Under the pieces are notes generated by a model, which saw nothing but the letters and a program-made list of their open reading frames with translations, ran no database searches and was not told the origin of the DNA. This document shows positions 45,595 through 54,531 of a stretch of DNA of 64,000 nt, in pieces. Made by a program: the position numbers and the translations under genes. Positions within the stretch are counted from its first letter, which is position 1. The number at the start of each line of letters is the position of its first letter. This DNA is from Arenibacter aquaticus (lineage in GTDB: Bacteria > Bacteroidota > Bacteroidia > Flavobacteriales > Flavobacteriaceae), in assembly GCF_003957295.1 (NCBI RefSeq), contig NZ_RQPJ01000003.1:565135-629134 (forward strand). Direction: 5' to 3'.

Positions 45595-45781
45595 TTGACT
45601 TTTTTAAAGCTGGACCCTTTTTCTAAATATAATAAGAAACCAGTTTAAAATTATTCCCTATTCCTTGATAGTTAAATGGCATGGTATAGACTTTTTTTTC
45701 TTATCTAATTCCTCATGCCAACTAAAATAATTATATTCCTCTTTTTCCCTAACTTATATAAAGCACCTACTTTAGTCCAAA

Positions 45782-47524
45782 TTATTTATGGTTATTTAAA
45801 TACTTCTGAACTTCCATATGCGCCTTGTCGGCTTCTTCCCTAGTTCTAGTAAGTGGACTTTTGTCCCCAGCTACCACTGGTATTTCCAATTCTTCCCATG
45901 GCAAAACATTTGATTTTAGTGCCCAAGTTTCATAAATTCTTTCCATTCTTTTTACTTTTTCTGGGTAGGTTTGAGCCAGATCGTTTGTTTCTGTTCTATC
46001 CTCTTTTAAGTTATAAAGTTCCCATTCACCTTTTTCCCAAATAGAGACCAGCTTCCAGTCACCCAATCGGATCGCTTTGTTACCTTGATGCTCCCAAAAT
46101 AATGTATCCCTTATCTTCTCATCTTTATAGATAATCGGCAGTAAACTTTTACCATCCAATGGTCTAATTTTGTTATTATTGAACGATGTCGGATAGTTTG
46201 TTTCAGCCAATTCTAAACTTGTTGCCATGATATCAATAATATGTGCTGGCTGTTTTCTTAATTCGTTTTTACCAAGGATTCCTTTTGGCCAATGTACTAT
46301 TAACGGTGTGGCTATACCTCCTTCATGCATGTAGGTTTTGAATTTTTTAAAAGGAGTATTACTTAGGTTAGCCCACTTTAAACCATATCCTCCATATGTA
46401 TTTTCAGGCCCCAAGGCTACGCCGGGATAATCCCCAGACATAATAATTTCACCTCCCTCAGTATAAAGAGGAACATAATTCATTATACTCCATGGCTTGC
46501 CGGAGTTCCCTATCATCCCATTGATATGTTCCGTTTTATCACCTCCATTATCTGAAAGGAAAAATATAATAGTATTATCCAATTTATCTAGGTTTTTAAG
46601 TGCAGCTACCAAGGCCCCTACACCTTGATCCAAATGCTCGATAGTACCAGCATATGCCTCCATTCTTGATTGCTCCCAAAGTTTATGCTCCGCTTTTTCC
46701 CAAGCCACATTTTGTTCATCAATCTCTGGAAGTTTACATAAAGGATCGATTATTCCTTTGCTGATTAAATTTCTATATCGATCCTCTCTTAGTTTTTCCC
46801 AGCCCTTTTCAAATTTACCTTTATGCTTTGCAATAGCCTCCTTTCGAGCATGTAACGGCCAATGTGGCGCTGTATAGGCCATGTAAAGAAAAAAAGGCTT
46901 ATCAGCATCATTAGAACTTATATATTCTATTGATTTTTTAGTTATGGCTTCAGTATAATAAAAATCATCATAGGGCTCAACATAGGAATTGTCTTCCACC
47001 AAAGTTAAAGGGTCCCAATAGCTACCTGCGGCAATAAGTGTCCCATAAAATTGATCAAACCCCCTTTGCAGAGGCCAGTTATGCTTGGATTCATTTGGTT
47101 TAAAGTTATGATTAAGATGCCATTTGCCAGCCATATAAGTTTTATATCCCGACTGTCTCAATACTTCTGCGATTGTTACACATTCGTTATTAAGATCGGC
47201 ACGGTAGCCAGGTTTGCCATAATCTTGGGCTGTCATATAACCAAGCCCAGTTTTATGTGCATACAGCCCTGTCAGCAAACTGGCCCTACTTGGCACACAT
47301 CTGCCGGCATTATAGAATTGCGTAAACCTTAATCCGTTGTTTGCCAAGTCATCAATATTCGGAGTGTCAATTTCTCCTCCATAAGAACTTAAATCGGAAA
47401 AACCCATATCATCCGCCATGATGACTATAATATTGGGCCTAACCTCTTTTTTAGCCTCAATTTTATCTTTACAAGCACTAAGCACTAGTGAAAGTGCAAC
47501 AAGGGTCATGAATTTATTGATCAT
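45782..47524 (-). CDS. Lipoprotein sulfatase (formylglycine type, S1 family)
   Basis: A 580-residue arylsulfatase-type enzyme with lipobox LSAC (Cys18). The metal-binding NIIVIMADDMGFSD begins near residue 31 and the formylglycine motif is CVPSR at residues 76-80, followed by ASLLTG. Also visible are GKWHLN, a YMAYTAPHWPLHA substrate-side segment, FLSDNGGDKTEH with metal ligands, and EGGIATPLIVHWP. It closely resembles the arylsulfatase A-like group. It is the last gene of a - strand run with esterase, dehydrogenase, epimerase, reductase and putative di-iron protein. A palindrome resembling a GntR operator lies 14 bases before its start codon, so it may also have its own promoter. The sulfated substrate is unknown; sulfated aminosugar or sialic acid is suggested by context. 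Confidence 0.93.
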   Translation of the reverse strand: MINKFMTLVALSLVLSACKDKIEAKKEVRPNIIVIMADDMGFSDLSSYGGEIDTPNIDDLANNGLRFTQFYNAGRCVPSRASLLTGLYAHKTGLGYMTAQDYGKPGYRADLNNECVTIAEVLRQSGYKTYMAGKWHLNHNFKPNESKHNWPLQRGFDQFYGTLIAAGSYWDPLTLVEDNSYVEPYDDFYYTEAITKKSIEYISSNDADKPFFLYMAYTAPHWPLHARKEAIAKHKGKFEKGWEKLREDRYRNLISKGIIDPLCKLPEIDEQNVAWEKAEHKLWEQSRMEAYAGTIEHLDQGVGALVAALKNLDKLDNTIIFFLSDNGGDKTEHINGMIGNSGKPWSIMNYVPLYTEGGEIIMSGDYPGVALGPENTYGGYGLKWANLSNTPFKKFKTYMHEGGIATPLIVHWPKGILGKNELRKQPAHIIDIMATSLELAETNYPTSFNNNKIRPLDGKSLLPIIYKDEKIRDTLFWEHQGNKAIRLGDWKLVSIWEKGEWELYNLKEDRTETNDLAQTYPEKVKRMERIYETWALKSNVLPWEELEIPVVAGDKSPLTRTREEADKAHMEVQKYLNNHK

Positions 47525-47537
47525 AGCTTTAATGTAT

Positions 47538-47550
47538 TATGTTAAACATA
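47538..47550. promoter_or_regulatory. Candidate operator TATGTT-A-AACATA upstream of the sulfatase
   Basis: A perfect 13-base palindrome with 6-base arms in the gap between the esterase and sulfatase genes. It contains ATGT-TAA-ACAT, the same ATGTnnnACAT layout as the sites at 3301 and 54506. Confidence 0.35.
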
Positions 47551-47555
47551 TAAAA

Positions 47556-48416
47556 CTAGTTAAAAATTCCTGTATTGCAAATAAATTTTATTTTACAATA
47601 CCCCAACACCATCCACCTGGGAATTATAATCGAGATGCAAAAAAAAATCAATGACCTAATTATATTTTCTTTCCAATATTTAGCGTCATGTCCTCCTTTA
47701 AACTCCTCATAATTATGGTTTATACCATATTCCCCCAAACTATTATGCAACTTTCTATTATGATGTATTAATGAATCATCAACACCACAGTCAAAGCGAA
47801 AAGAAGTCAGTTTATCCTTATATTTCAATAGGTAGTCAATTACAGCTTCATCCCTATTATTTTTATAATAAGGATTCACATCATCTATATATAATTTAAA
47901 TCCTTCAAAATTTGTAATAGAGGAATGGCCAGAAAAGGCACTAAAAACATTAGAATACTTTGCGCCAATACGTAAGGCTCCATAGCCTCCCATCGATAGT
48001 CCTGAGATATACCATTTAGAATTGTCCCCGATTTGGGTTATTACTCGACTTACCGCTTCTATGACGTCCTCGGCTATCCATTTTTCAAAATCAAAACCAG
48101 AATGAGCAAGATAACCGCTCCCGTCCCCCCATAATCCATCTGAAGGCATTACAAGAACCATTGGAGGCAATTCTCCTTTCTCTATAAGATCAAGAGCAAT
48201 ATTATGGACATTCATATGTCTAGTCCATGCCCAATGGCTAGCATATACACCATGCAGCAATATTGCCACTGGCAAATCCGAAATTTGCTTATTTCCTGGC
48301 GGAACAAAGACAGTGATATCTGCCCTCCCTTTTAGATAAGAACTTTGAACCGTTAAATACCTTAAGTTCTCAACCTCGTGTTTAGGATCGGAAACACTTA
48401 TTTCTCTAATAATCAT
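47556..48416 (-). CDS. Esterase D/FrmB-like alpha/beta hydrolase
   Basis: A 286-residue cytoplasmic serine hydrolase. Oxyanion-hole region LPVAILLHGVYASHWAW, nucleophile elbow GLSMGGYG and acid/base residues in FDCGVDDSL and FKGGHDAKYWKE are all present. This is the family of putative esterases that includes esterase D, S-formylglutathione hydrolase (FrmB) and tributyrin esterase. The last 27 residues (after RSLIFF) look unnatural. A nine-T run on the coding strand (47639-47647) precedes them, and one T fewer would end the protein at 47624 as ...FFASRL. It is directly next to the zinc alcohol dehydrogenase gene (15-base gap). I infer either removal of an acyl group from a sugar or hydrolysis of a formyl-thiol made by that dehydrogenase. 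Confidence 0.82.
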   Translation of the reverse strand: MIIREISVSDPKHEVENLRYLTVQSSYLKGRADITVFVPPGNKQISDLPVAILLHGVYASHWAWTRHMNVHNIALDLIEKGELPPMVLVMPSDGLWGDGSGYLAHSGFDFEKWIAEDVIEAVSRVITQIGDNSKWYISGLSMGGYGALRIGAKYSNVFSAFSGHSSITNFEGFKLYIDDVNPYYKNNRDEAVIDYLLKYKDKLTSFRFDCGVDDSLIHHNRKLHNSLGEYGINHNYEEFKGGHDAKYWKENIIRSLIFFCISIIIPRWMVLGYCKIKFICNTGIFN

Positions 48417-48431
48417 ATAGTATATTTTTCA

Positions 48432-49547
48432 TTAAAATAAAATTACACCCTTGGCATTTTTATCTGAAAGCATATCACTAAAAGCATTTTCTAAATTATT
48501 AGGAGTATAGGTTTGTGTTATCATTTTATCCAGCAACAACGATCCCTTTTCATAATAATCCAAAAGCATAGGAAAATCTCTATTAGGTCTGCATTTACCA
48601 TATAACGGATTAATATAGATTTTATCCCACTCAAACAAGTTCATATCAAATTTAATTTCCTCTTCGATCCCACTTACCTGTACAGCCATGCCTCCATTTC
48701 GAATCATAGCCAATGGTGCAGTACCCAAAGACGACACACCAGTACATTCAAAGGAATAGTCCGCTCCCCTATTTTCAGTTAGCTTCTTCACCTGAATGGC
48801 CGAATTCAACAATCCAACATCCATTTTTTCGGCTATAATAGTATGAGTGGCACCGTAAGCTTTACTCATTTTCAACCGCTCCTCATTAATATCAATTGCA
48901 ATAATCTTCGCCGCTCCAGATATTCTTGCTCCTTGAATTACATATAAGCCTACACCCCCAGTTCCCAAGACCGCAACAGTTGAACCCTTTGTGACTTTGG
49001 CTACATTTATGACAGAACCAACACCGGTCATCACACCACAGCCCATTATACTAGCTACCTCAAAAGGGATTATATTAGGTGTTGGAAACACGGCCGCCTC
49101 TTTAACAATGGTGTGGGTGGACATTGTACCTAAGTTAAAAGAACTCTGAACTCCCTTGTTTTTATAAAGGGTACTTTCTAAAGACACGTGCCCCATATTA
49201 GGTTTACCTTGTCCTATAACTGGAGACTGTAACTCGCAAATACTTTCACTTCCATTCTTACATTGAAAACAACTCCCACAAGGAATCGCCCAATTTAAAA
49301 TCACCTGATCTCCAGGTTTGGTGGTTTTTACATTATTTTCAACAGCCAAAACAACTCCGGCACCTTCGTGTCCCATGATCATTTGTTGTCCCCAATTGGT
49401 ATAAGAATCGTAATCAGTATGGCATACTCCTGCAGCTTTTATCTCCACAAGGACTTCATCATTTTTCGGCAGTCTAACTTCAATATCCTCCAAGGAAAAT
49501 GTTCCTTTGCCGTTAGCAATTATAGCTTTAGCTTTTATCATTGTCAT
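48432..49547 (-). CDS. Zinc-dependent alcohol dehydrogenase (class III-like)
   Basis: A 371-residue medium-chain dehydrogenase. The catalytic zinc ligands are Cys in GVCHTDYDS, His-Glu in MGHEGAG and Cys in IMGCGVMTGVGS. The structural zinc site has the four Cys of CGSCFQCKNGSESIC. The Rossmann motif is VLGTGGVGLYVIQGA. The segment SFNLGTMSTHTIVKEAAV is shared with class III/formaldehyde-type and related enzymes. It would oxidise an alcohol or a thiol-formaldehyde adduct with NAD. Placed between an esterase-D-like hydrolase and the epimerase, and downstream of an oxygenase pair, it fits formaldehyde disposal after oxidative demethylation, or oxidation of a sugar alcohol. It overlaps the epimerase gene by 20 bases. 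Confidence 0.9.
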   Translation of the reverse strand: MTMIKAKAIIANGKGTFSLEDIEVRLPKNDEVLVEIKAAGVCHTDYDSYTNWGQQMIMGHEGAGVVLAVENNVKTTKPGDQVILNWAIPCGSCFQCKNGSESICELQSPVIGQGKPNMGHVSLESTLYKNKGVQSSFNLGTMSTHTIVKEAAVFPTPNIIPFEVASIMGCGVMTGVGSVINVAKVTKGSTVAVLGTGGVGLYVIQGARISGAAKIIAIDINEERLKMSKAYGATHTIIAEKMDVGLLNSAIQVKKLTENRGADYSFECTGVSSLGTAPLAMIRNGGMAVQVSGIEEEIKFDMNLFEWDKIYINPLYGKCRPNRDFPMLLDYYEKGSLLLDKMITQTYTPNNLENAFSDMLSDKNAKGVILF

Positions 49548-50700
49548 GTTCTATTTTTTCTAATGTTTTCCAGCATTCAAATAGAGACCTAGGCAAGTGG
49601 TAGCAACCTTTAAAACTCCCTTTTAAGTCCAATAACACCTCACCCCTCCTATTTAAATAACCATACCATTCCCCAAATTCTGGATCCGGAAAATATTTCC
49701 AAGTGTAAGTATGTACTTTTTCAAACCAGAACCACACATCGGCTCTTTTTGTGTGGTGAAACGCTTTCAATAAAGCAATAAGGGCTTCGTTATGGACCCA
49801 CCACAATTTTTGGTCCCAATCCAATTTCCATTGCATAGGCTTGTTTTTCCAGTCCATAAAATAGTAGATACCTCCAAATCGATCATCCCAGCTGTAGGAT
49901 AGCATTTTAATGGTAATATCTGTAGCTTTTTCAATGGTATTAATATCATTTGTTTGAGCTGCCAAATCTATGACCATCCACATGGATTCGACAGCATGAC
50001 CTGGTACGATCAATCTTCCATCTACTGTATCCGGATGACTCCCATCTGGTGCCACATTTTCAAAAAATAACTCTAATGTTTCATCATAATGATGCGTTAG
50101 CAAATTATGGATACTATTGCTTTTTAAACTGACGATCTTTTCATCATCCAAAACACCTTCCATTTCCAGTGCCATATTAGCGTCCAGCATAAGTTTCCCC
50201 ATACAATTCATTGGACGGAAACCTGTTTCCTTATTAAAAACATGTTTTGGGTTACTCCATCTTTTTTCAATCCGGTCATAAACCTCTCTAGCCAAAGTTT
50301 TATACTTGGCATTTCTTGATGCTTTGTAATATTGAGAAAAACCCAAAGCGGCAAAACAATCCGAATAGATGTTAGATGGTTTTTTCAAGGCGTTCCCTTT
50401 TTGATCAAAGGAAAAATAAAATTTTCTATCCTCGTCCATGCCATTTTCTACTAAAAACTCAGCTCCAGACATGGCAATTTCCAACCACTCAGGTTTTTTT
50501 TCAACTTCGTTGTAGAGCTTGCTGTAAGTCCAGACTTGCCTTCCAATAGGCCAGGCATATTTATCAGTATCAAATACATTTCCTTTGCGATCTAATGATG
50601 TTAAATAGCCCCCATGAACTTTGTCTAACGAATATCTGGACCAGAACGGAATAACATCCTCGAGCAATCCGTTTTTATACTGGTTTATTAACTCTTTCAT
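49528..50700 (-). CDS. AGE-family epimerase (N-acylglucosamine 2-epimerase-like)
   Basis: A 390-residue cytoplasmic (alpha/alpha)6-barrel protein. Conserved family residues appear in HGGYLTSLDRKGNV, KYAWPIGRQVWTYSKLYNEV, IVPGHAVESMWMVIDLA, KLWWVHNEALIALLKAF, GEWYGYLNRRGEV and GCYHLPRSLFEC, including the two catalytic His positions. AGE (renin-binding protein-like) enzymes interconvert ManNAc and GlcNAc; relatives act on mannose or cellobiose. N-acetylneuraminate lyase, encoded 4 kb away, makes ManNAc, so a ManNAc 2-epimerase role completes that route. It overlaps the dehydrogenase gene and starts 10 bases after the reductase gene ends, so the run is one operon. Confidence 0.88.
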   Translation of the reverse strand: MKELINQYKNGLLEDVIPFWSRYSLDKVHGGYLTSLDRKGNVFDTDKYAWPIGRQVWTYSKLYNEVEKKPEWLEIAMSGAEFLVENGMDEDRKFYFSFDQKGNALKKPSNIYSDCFAALGFSQYYKASRNAKYKTLAREVYDRIEKRWSNPKHVFNKETGFRPMNCMGKLMLDANMALEMEGVLDDEKIVSLKSNSIHNLLTHHYDETLELFFENVAPDGSHPDTVDGRLIVPGHAVESMWMVIDLAAQTNDINTIEKATDITIKMLSYSWDDRFGGIYYFMDWKNKPMQWKLDWDQKLWWVHNEALIALLKAFHHTKRADVWFWFEKVHTYTWKYFPDPEFGEWYGYLNRRGEVLLDLKGSFKGCYHLPRSLFECWKTLEKIEHDNDKS

Positions 50701-50710
50701 ATGCTGTCAT

Positions 50711-51766
50711 TTAAATTTTCAATTTCAAGGCCCCTTTGGGTTTACAACTACAGGGCAAGCATGTACCAGGGTCTGGCTGAATCATGGTTGCATGATTATA
50801 ACTTACCTCCCCTGCTACAATTTCGGTTAAACATGTACCACAATCCCCGAAGAGACAACCAACGTCGATATCAATATCATGGGCCTCGGCCAACTCTTCA
50901 AGCGAATTATATTCAGGGCCCCATTCAACAGTTCTCCCAGAGACTGTAAATGTTACGACTATCGGCTTCTCTTTAGAGCCTTCATCCGATAAAGCCGAAT
51001 ATGAAACACTGGCGGGACCAAATGATTCTGTTTTAATACTATCATCAGATATCCCTTCTAATTGCAATGATGCGGTAATATAATCCATCATCATAGGCGG
51101 CCCACAAACGTAAAAATCAAAGGAAGTATGTCTAAGTTTGCTTTTTATAAAATCTATATCGACAAAACCAAAATAATCATAATCCAACCCCAATTGATCT
51201 GAGGGCAAGGGATTAGAATAACAAACAAAGATCTGAATATTACTGTTTTCTTTATTTAGGCTTTCTAAGTGGAACTTAAAGATATGATCGCTACTATTAG
51301 TGATGCCAAAAAAAAATATAACATTCTGCTTACTTTTAGATTCCACTATTGCATTGACCATACTGAGCAATGGGGTAATCCCAATACCACCAGCAATAAG
51401 TACAATTGGCTTTTGTTCATTGGAGTTCAAGAAAAAATCGCCCATTGGACCTTTTGCCTCCAAAATATCCCCTTCCCGAATGACCTCATGAAGTAATGTT
51501 GAAGCCTTACCTGAAGGTATCTTTTCCCTAGTATCGAGAGCCAATTCTTTTTTTACGGATATTCTATAGTAATCCTTTCCAGGCGCTTCAGAAAAGCTAT
51601 AAAACCGTTGAATATAGTGTCTTTGACCCTCTGGTTTAATTTTAAACAAGAGATGTTGCCCGGGTTTAAAAGGGGCAAGGGGTTCATTCTTTTCCAAACG
51701 CAAGTACAACGAGGAGACAAGTTCGCTCTCATGAACCTTTTTAAATACTTTATATCTTTTTTGCAT
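50711..51766 (-). CDS. FNR-type oxygenase reductase with C-terminal [2Fe-2S] ferredoxin domain
   Basis: A 351-residue electron-transfer protein of PaaE-like layout. The FAD domain has RFYSFSEAPGKDYYRISVKK and the flavin/phosphate segment with KGPMGDFFL. The NAD(P)H domain has LIAGGIGITPLLSM, FFFGITNSSD and FYVCGPPMMMDYI. The C-terminal plant-type ferredoxin has Cys-x4-Cys-x2-Cys in CLFGDCGTC and the last ligand in TCLPCSC. Reductases built like this feed electrons to di-iron oxygenases, Rieske oxygenases and P450s. The putative di-iron protein gene ends 5 bases upstream of its start, so the two are almost certainly partners. Confidence 0.93.
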   Translation of the reverse strand: MQKRYKVFKKVHESELVSSLYLRLEKNEPLAPFKPGQHLLFKIKPEGQRHYIQRFYSFSEAPGKDYYRISVKKELALDTREKIPSGKASTLLHEVIREGDILEAKGPMGDFFLNSNEQKPIVLIAGGIGITPLLSMVNAIVESKSKQNVIFFFGITNSSDHIFKFHLESLNKENSNIQIFVCYSNPLPSDQLGLDYDYFGFVDIDFIKSKLRHTSFDFYVCGPPMMMDYITASLQLEGISDDSIKTESFGPASVSYSALSDEGSKEKPIVVTFTVSGRTVEWGPEYNSLEELAEAHDIDIDVGCLFGDCGTCLTEIVAGEVSYNHATMIQPDPGTCLPCSCKPKGALKLKI

Positions 51767-51771
51767 TGAAC

Positions 51772-53208
51772 CTAATTGTTTTTAACCTTTTTTTGATCTG
51801 CACGGGCATCTTCATAACTCACATTGTATGCTAAAACTTTTGGATCGGGTACAACCCCCATTCTCTCACAGGTATCCGAGTATACTTTTGGCCACCAATT
51901 TTGGTGATCCGTCAGTCCCTCCTCTTTCCATTTCTCCCAATCTTCATAAGCCTTGTCCCAAGCTTGACTTCCAAATTCCATAGTCTGATTTTGCCCCCCG
52001 ATTTCTGGAACTATCCAATCACGGCCTATTTTGGTGTGCAGTACTTCATCAGCCCAGTCATAATCCTGAATCAATTTTGCTAGATTACTTTCCGTTGCCA
52101 AAGCTACTTCCCATTCATACTGCTTACCGGTCTTGGCAGGCATTAATCCTTGTTCTATATAGAATAATATAGCATGTCTTTCTATGGGGCTGCACTTTGT
52201 ATTTAGTTGATATGACCAATTCCAAGTGATAGGAATTTTAGTCCAATCGATTCCCATGGATATAAAACCAAGTTCCCCCATCATGGCATGTCTGGTCTCA
52301 TCCCACAATTGACGAATCATATCTTTGTAATAATCCCATGGTTTATCCTTTGTTTCTTCTATAATACTCGCCATCATTTCTGGAACGTCTATCTCCCGCA
52401 GTCTCTTGAAATATAACATTATCAGTTTAGGAAAGGGTGGTTGTTCCTTATCCAACAAGAACGCTTCTGCGTTGACCCTCATGTTGTATCTATCCAAAAA
52501 GCGTTCATCACGTTGCGGAATTGGGTCGTATTTATATGGTATTTTAGAAAAATGAGGTATTATTTTTTGGCTCGATTGAGTTTTTGTCCCATCCAAGTCT
52601 CCACAATTTTCCAAACATTGATCTAAGAGTGTCATCCAAGTTGATAATTCATTTCGATGGATTTCGTTGACCAAACAACCTATTGCTTTTCTTCCGTAAT
52701 GTTGAATATCCTTCATTTCTAAGAGAGCAAACCTTAAAACTCGATAAGTTGGATGTTCAAAAAGCGTGTTGATTTGTTCAAGACTGTTTTCTAGGCCTCT
52801 AACCAAGGCTGGTATTGCCTTCTCATATAACCCTACAATTAAAGATTCGGTTGATGGTGCACATTGAATTTCATCCAGAAATAAATCTAGATTTTCATCT
52901 GGTGCTATATCCAGTCCAAAAGGTGGCTCTCTCATTTCACGAACCCTCCCATGAATTGAATTAACGTGTTCAGCACATAAATGAGCGTGAAGACCAAATG
53001 CCATTTTTAACTCATAAACTGGCATTGCTGTAATTCTATTGGTGAATATAAGGGACAATCTTTTTAAGGTCCAATGATATCTTTTTAATTGATTAACACT
53101 TTTTTCCGCGGTTTGGCCTTTAACCATGGCATCGTCAACACTTAGCATATTAACAAAAGGAGGCAGACCTTTATACCCCACATAGGAATTAATGTCAGAT
53201 TTATTCAT
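51772..53208 (-). CDS. Ferritin-like, putative di-iron oxygenase (unassigned family)
   Basis: A 478-residue soluble, mostly helical protein without signal peptide. I do not recognise a named family. Candidate carboxylate/His metal ligands occur in helices: AEH at 79-81, E164..D167-IQ-H170, E304-TR-H307 (LWDETRHAMMGE) and E388-VL-H391 (WADEVLHTKIG). ExxH pairs in separate helices are the hallmark of ferritin-like di-iron proteins, such as BoxB- and PaaA-type oxygenases. Its gene is followed after 5 bases by a PaaE-like reductase, which supports an oxygenase that needs reducing equivalents. It is the first gene of the operon that also encodes an AGE epimerase, a zinc dehydrogenase, an esterase and a sulfatase. 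I infer hydroxylation or O-demethylation of a sugar or aminosugar; the substrate is not known. Confidence 0.65.
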   Translation of the reverse strand: MNKSDINSYVGYKGLPPFVNMLSVDDAMVKGQTAEKSVNQLKRYHWTLKRLSLIFTNRITAMPVYELKMAFGLHAHLCAEHVNSIHGRVREMREPPFGLDIAPDENLDLFLDEIQCAPSTESLIVGLYEKAIPALVRGLENSLEQINTLFEHPTYRVLRFALLEMKDIQHYGRKAIGCLVNEIHRNELSTWMTLLDQCLENCGDLDGTKTQSSQKIIPHFSKIPYKYDPIPQRDERFLDRYNMRVNAEAFLLDKEQPPFPKLIMLYFKRLREIDVPEMMASIIEETKDKPWDYYKDMIRQLWDETRHAMMGELGFISMGIDWTKIPITWNWSYQLNTKCSPIERHAILFYIEQGLMPAKTGKQYEWEVALATESNLAKLIQDYDWADEVLHTKIGRDWIVPEIGGQNQTMEFGSQAWDKAYEDWEKWKEEGLTDHQNWWPKVYSDTCERMGVVPDPKVLAYNVSYEDARADQKKVKNN

Positions 53209-53290
53209 AACTGTAAATTATAAAGATTATAGGGCCAAAGTTCTTTAATGGAAATCGGTTTTAGGTTTCCTATATTGGGTAATAATTCCA

Positions 53291-53310
53291 CTATATTTCT
53301 AAAAATATAG
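53291..53310. promoter_or_regulatory. Perfect inverted repeat CTATATTT-N4-AAATATAG in a divergent promoter region
   Basis: Eight-base arms with a four-base centre, located in the 226-base gap between the putative di-iron protein gene (- strand) and the AraC gene (+ strand). It is a plausible operator for divergent control. A TATATTTG box (53331-53338), pointing toward the AraC gene, lies 20 bases to its right. Confidence 0.45.
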
Positions 53311-53434
53311 CTTCATTCCAAAAACTTAGATATATTTGATGACTTTATGCGCTGTCTTAGCATAATCAAACTTTGAAAAATCATTAGTTTTTGGACGTTT
53401 CAAGCTTTAGCTTATATTATAATTTTCTTATACT

Positions 53435-54292
53435 ATGAAGCCAGTATTTCAGAAATTGACCCCATCCCATGAGGTACCTTTTTTATTAAACAAATTAGAA
53501 TTACCACGATTTGATTCATCATACCATTTCCACCCAGAGATTGAGCTCACCTATATTTTGGAGAGCAAGGGCAGACGTATGGTTGGCAACAGTATTAGCA
53601 GCTACAAAGCGGGAGATTTGATTTTATTGGGCAAAAACACACCTCACTCATGGTTCGATTCTCCAGAAAGCAAAGGAAAGAGAAGTGCAATTGTAATACA
53701 GTTCGACGAGAATTTTCTTGGCCCAACATTTTTCAATAGAACTGGGTTTACACATTTACTTACAATGATGAACGATGCGCAAAGAGGTATCGTTCTAAAG
53801 GGAGGCTCACGAAAACATATTGCCAAAAAGATAGAAGAACTTTTTGAGTTAAATTCCTTTGGAAGAGTACTCTCTCTACTTACCATTTTAGACCACATTG
53901 AAAGAACCAAAGAAAAAGAATTTCTAAATAAAGAAGGATATAAAGCTAATTTCAACAAAAAAGATTGCAACAGAATCAGTGCAATTTGCCAATTTGTGGC
54001 CCAGAACTATTCTAAAGAAATTAAACTAGAATATATAGCAAAAGAAATTGGAAAACTTACGGTTTCGGCATTTTGTAATTATTTTAAATCCAAAATGAAC
54101 CGAACTTTTACCGAGTTTGTAAATGAAATAAGGATTGAAGAAGCGAAAAAAATGATTATTGAATCAAATAATGATATTTCTGAAATAGCTTATAGTTGTG
54201 GCTATCAGAGTAAATCTAATTTTTACAAACAATTTCTTAAATTTAACGGGATTTCACCACTCCACTACCGTAAAAAAATGAGATTAGACTAA
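53435..54292 (+). CDS. AraC-family regulator with N-terminal cupin domain
   Basis: A 285-residue regulator. The first about 110 residues form a cupin (SSYHFHPEIELTYILESKGR, GDLILLGKNTPHSW), which usually binds a sugar. The C-terminal two helix-turn-helix motifs are at about 185-280 (EIKLEYIAKEIGKLTVSAFC, NYFKSKMNRTFTEFVNEIRI, then DISEIAYSCGYQSKSNFYKQ). It is transcribed away from the oxygenase/reductase operon and toward the nanA cluster, so it could activate either or both. It resembles regulators of the RhaS/XylS type in size and layout. The effector is unknown. Confidence 0.9.
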   Translation: MKPVFQKLTPSHEVPFLLNKLELPRFDSSYHFHPEIELTYILESKGRRMVGNSISSYKAGDLILLGKNTPHSWFDSPESKGKRSAIVIQFDENFLGPTFFNRTGFTHLLTMMNDAQRGIVLKGGSRKHIAKKIEELFELNSFGRVLSLLTILDHIERTKEKEFLNKEGYKANFNKKDCNRISAICQFVAQNYSKEIKLEYIAKEIGKLTVSAFCNYFKSKMNRTFTEFVNEIRIEEAKKMIIESNNDISEIAYSCGYQSKSNFYKQFLKFNGISPLHYRKKMRLD

Positions 54293-54504
54293 AACCAAAA
54301 ATCTCAATTTACTTACCATGAATCATATCCTTGTTACCTTATAATACTTTACACAGATTTATCCACAACGGATAACATTATATTACATATTTACGAGCCA
54401 CATAATCTGTAGAAATAGAATATATATTTCCCAGCTACCTATCGATTACAATAAAGATTTGCGAAAAAACATGCTTTCATCCGAATTTTTATATATATTC
54501 GCAT

Positions 54505-54517
54505 TATGTAATACATA
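54505..54517. promoter_or_regulatory. Candidate operator TATGTA-A-TACATA upstream of nanA
   Basis: A perfect 13-base palindrome 14 bases before the nanA start codon. Its core GTAATAC fits the FadR-subfamily consensus GTa.tAC exactly and it has the same ATGTnnTACAT outline as the site in front of the GntR gene. It may tie the nan cluster to a GntR-type repressor. Confidence 0.45.
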
Positions 54518-54531
54518 ATACTGTAATTTAT

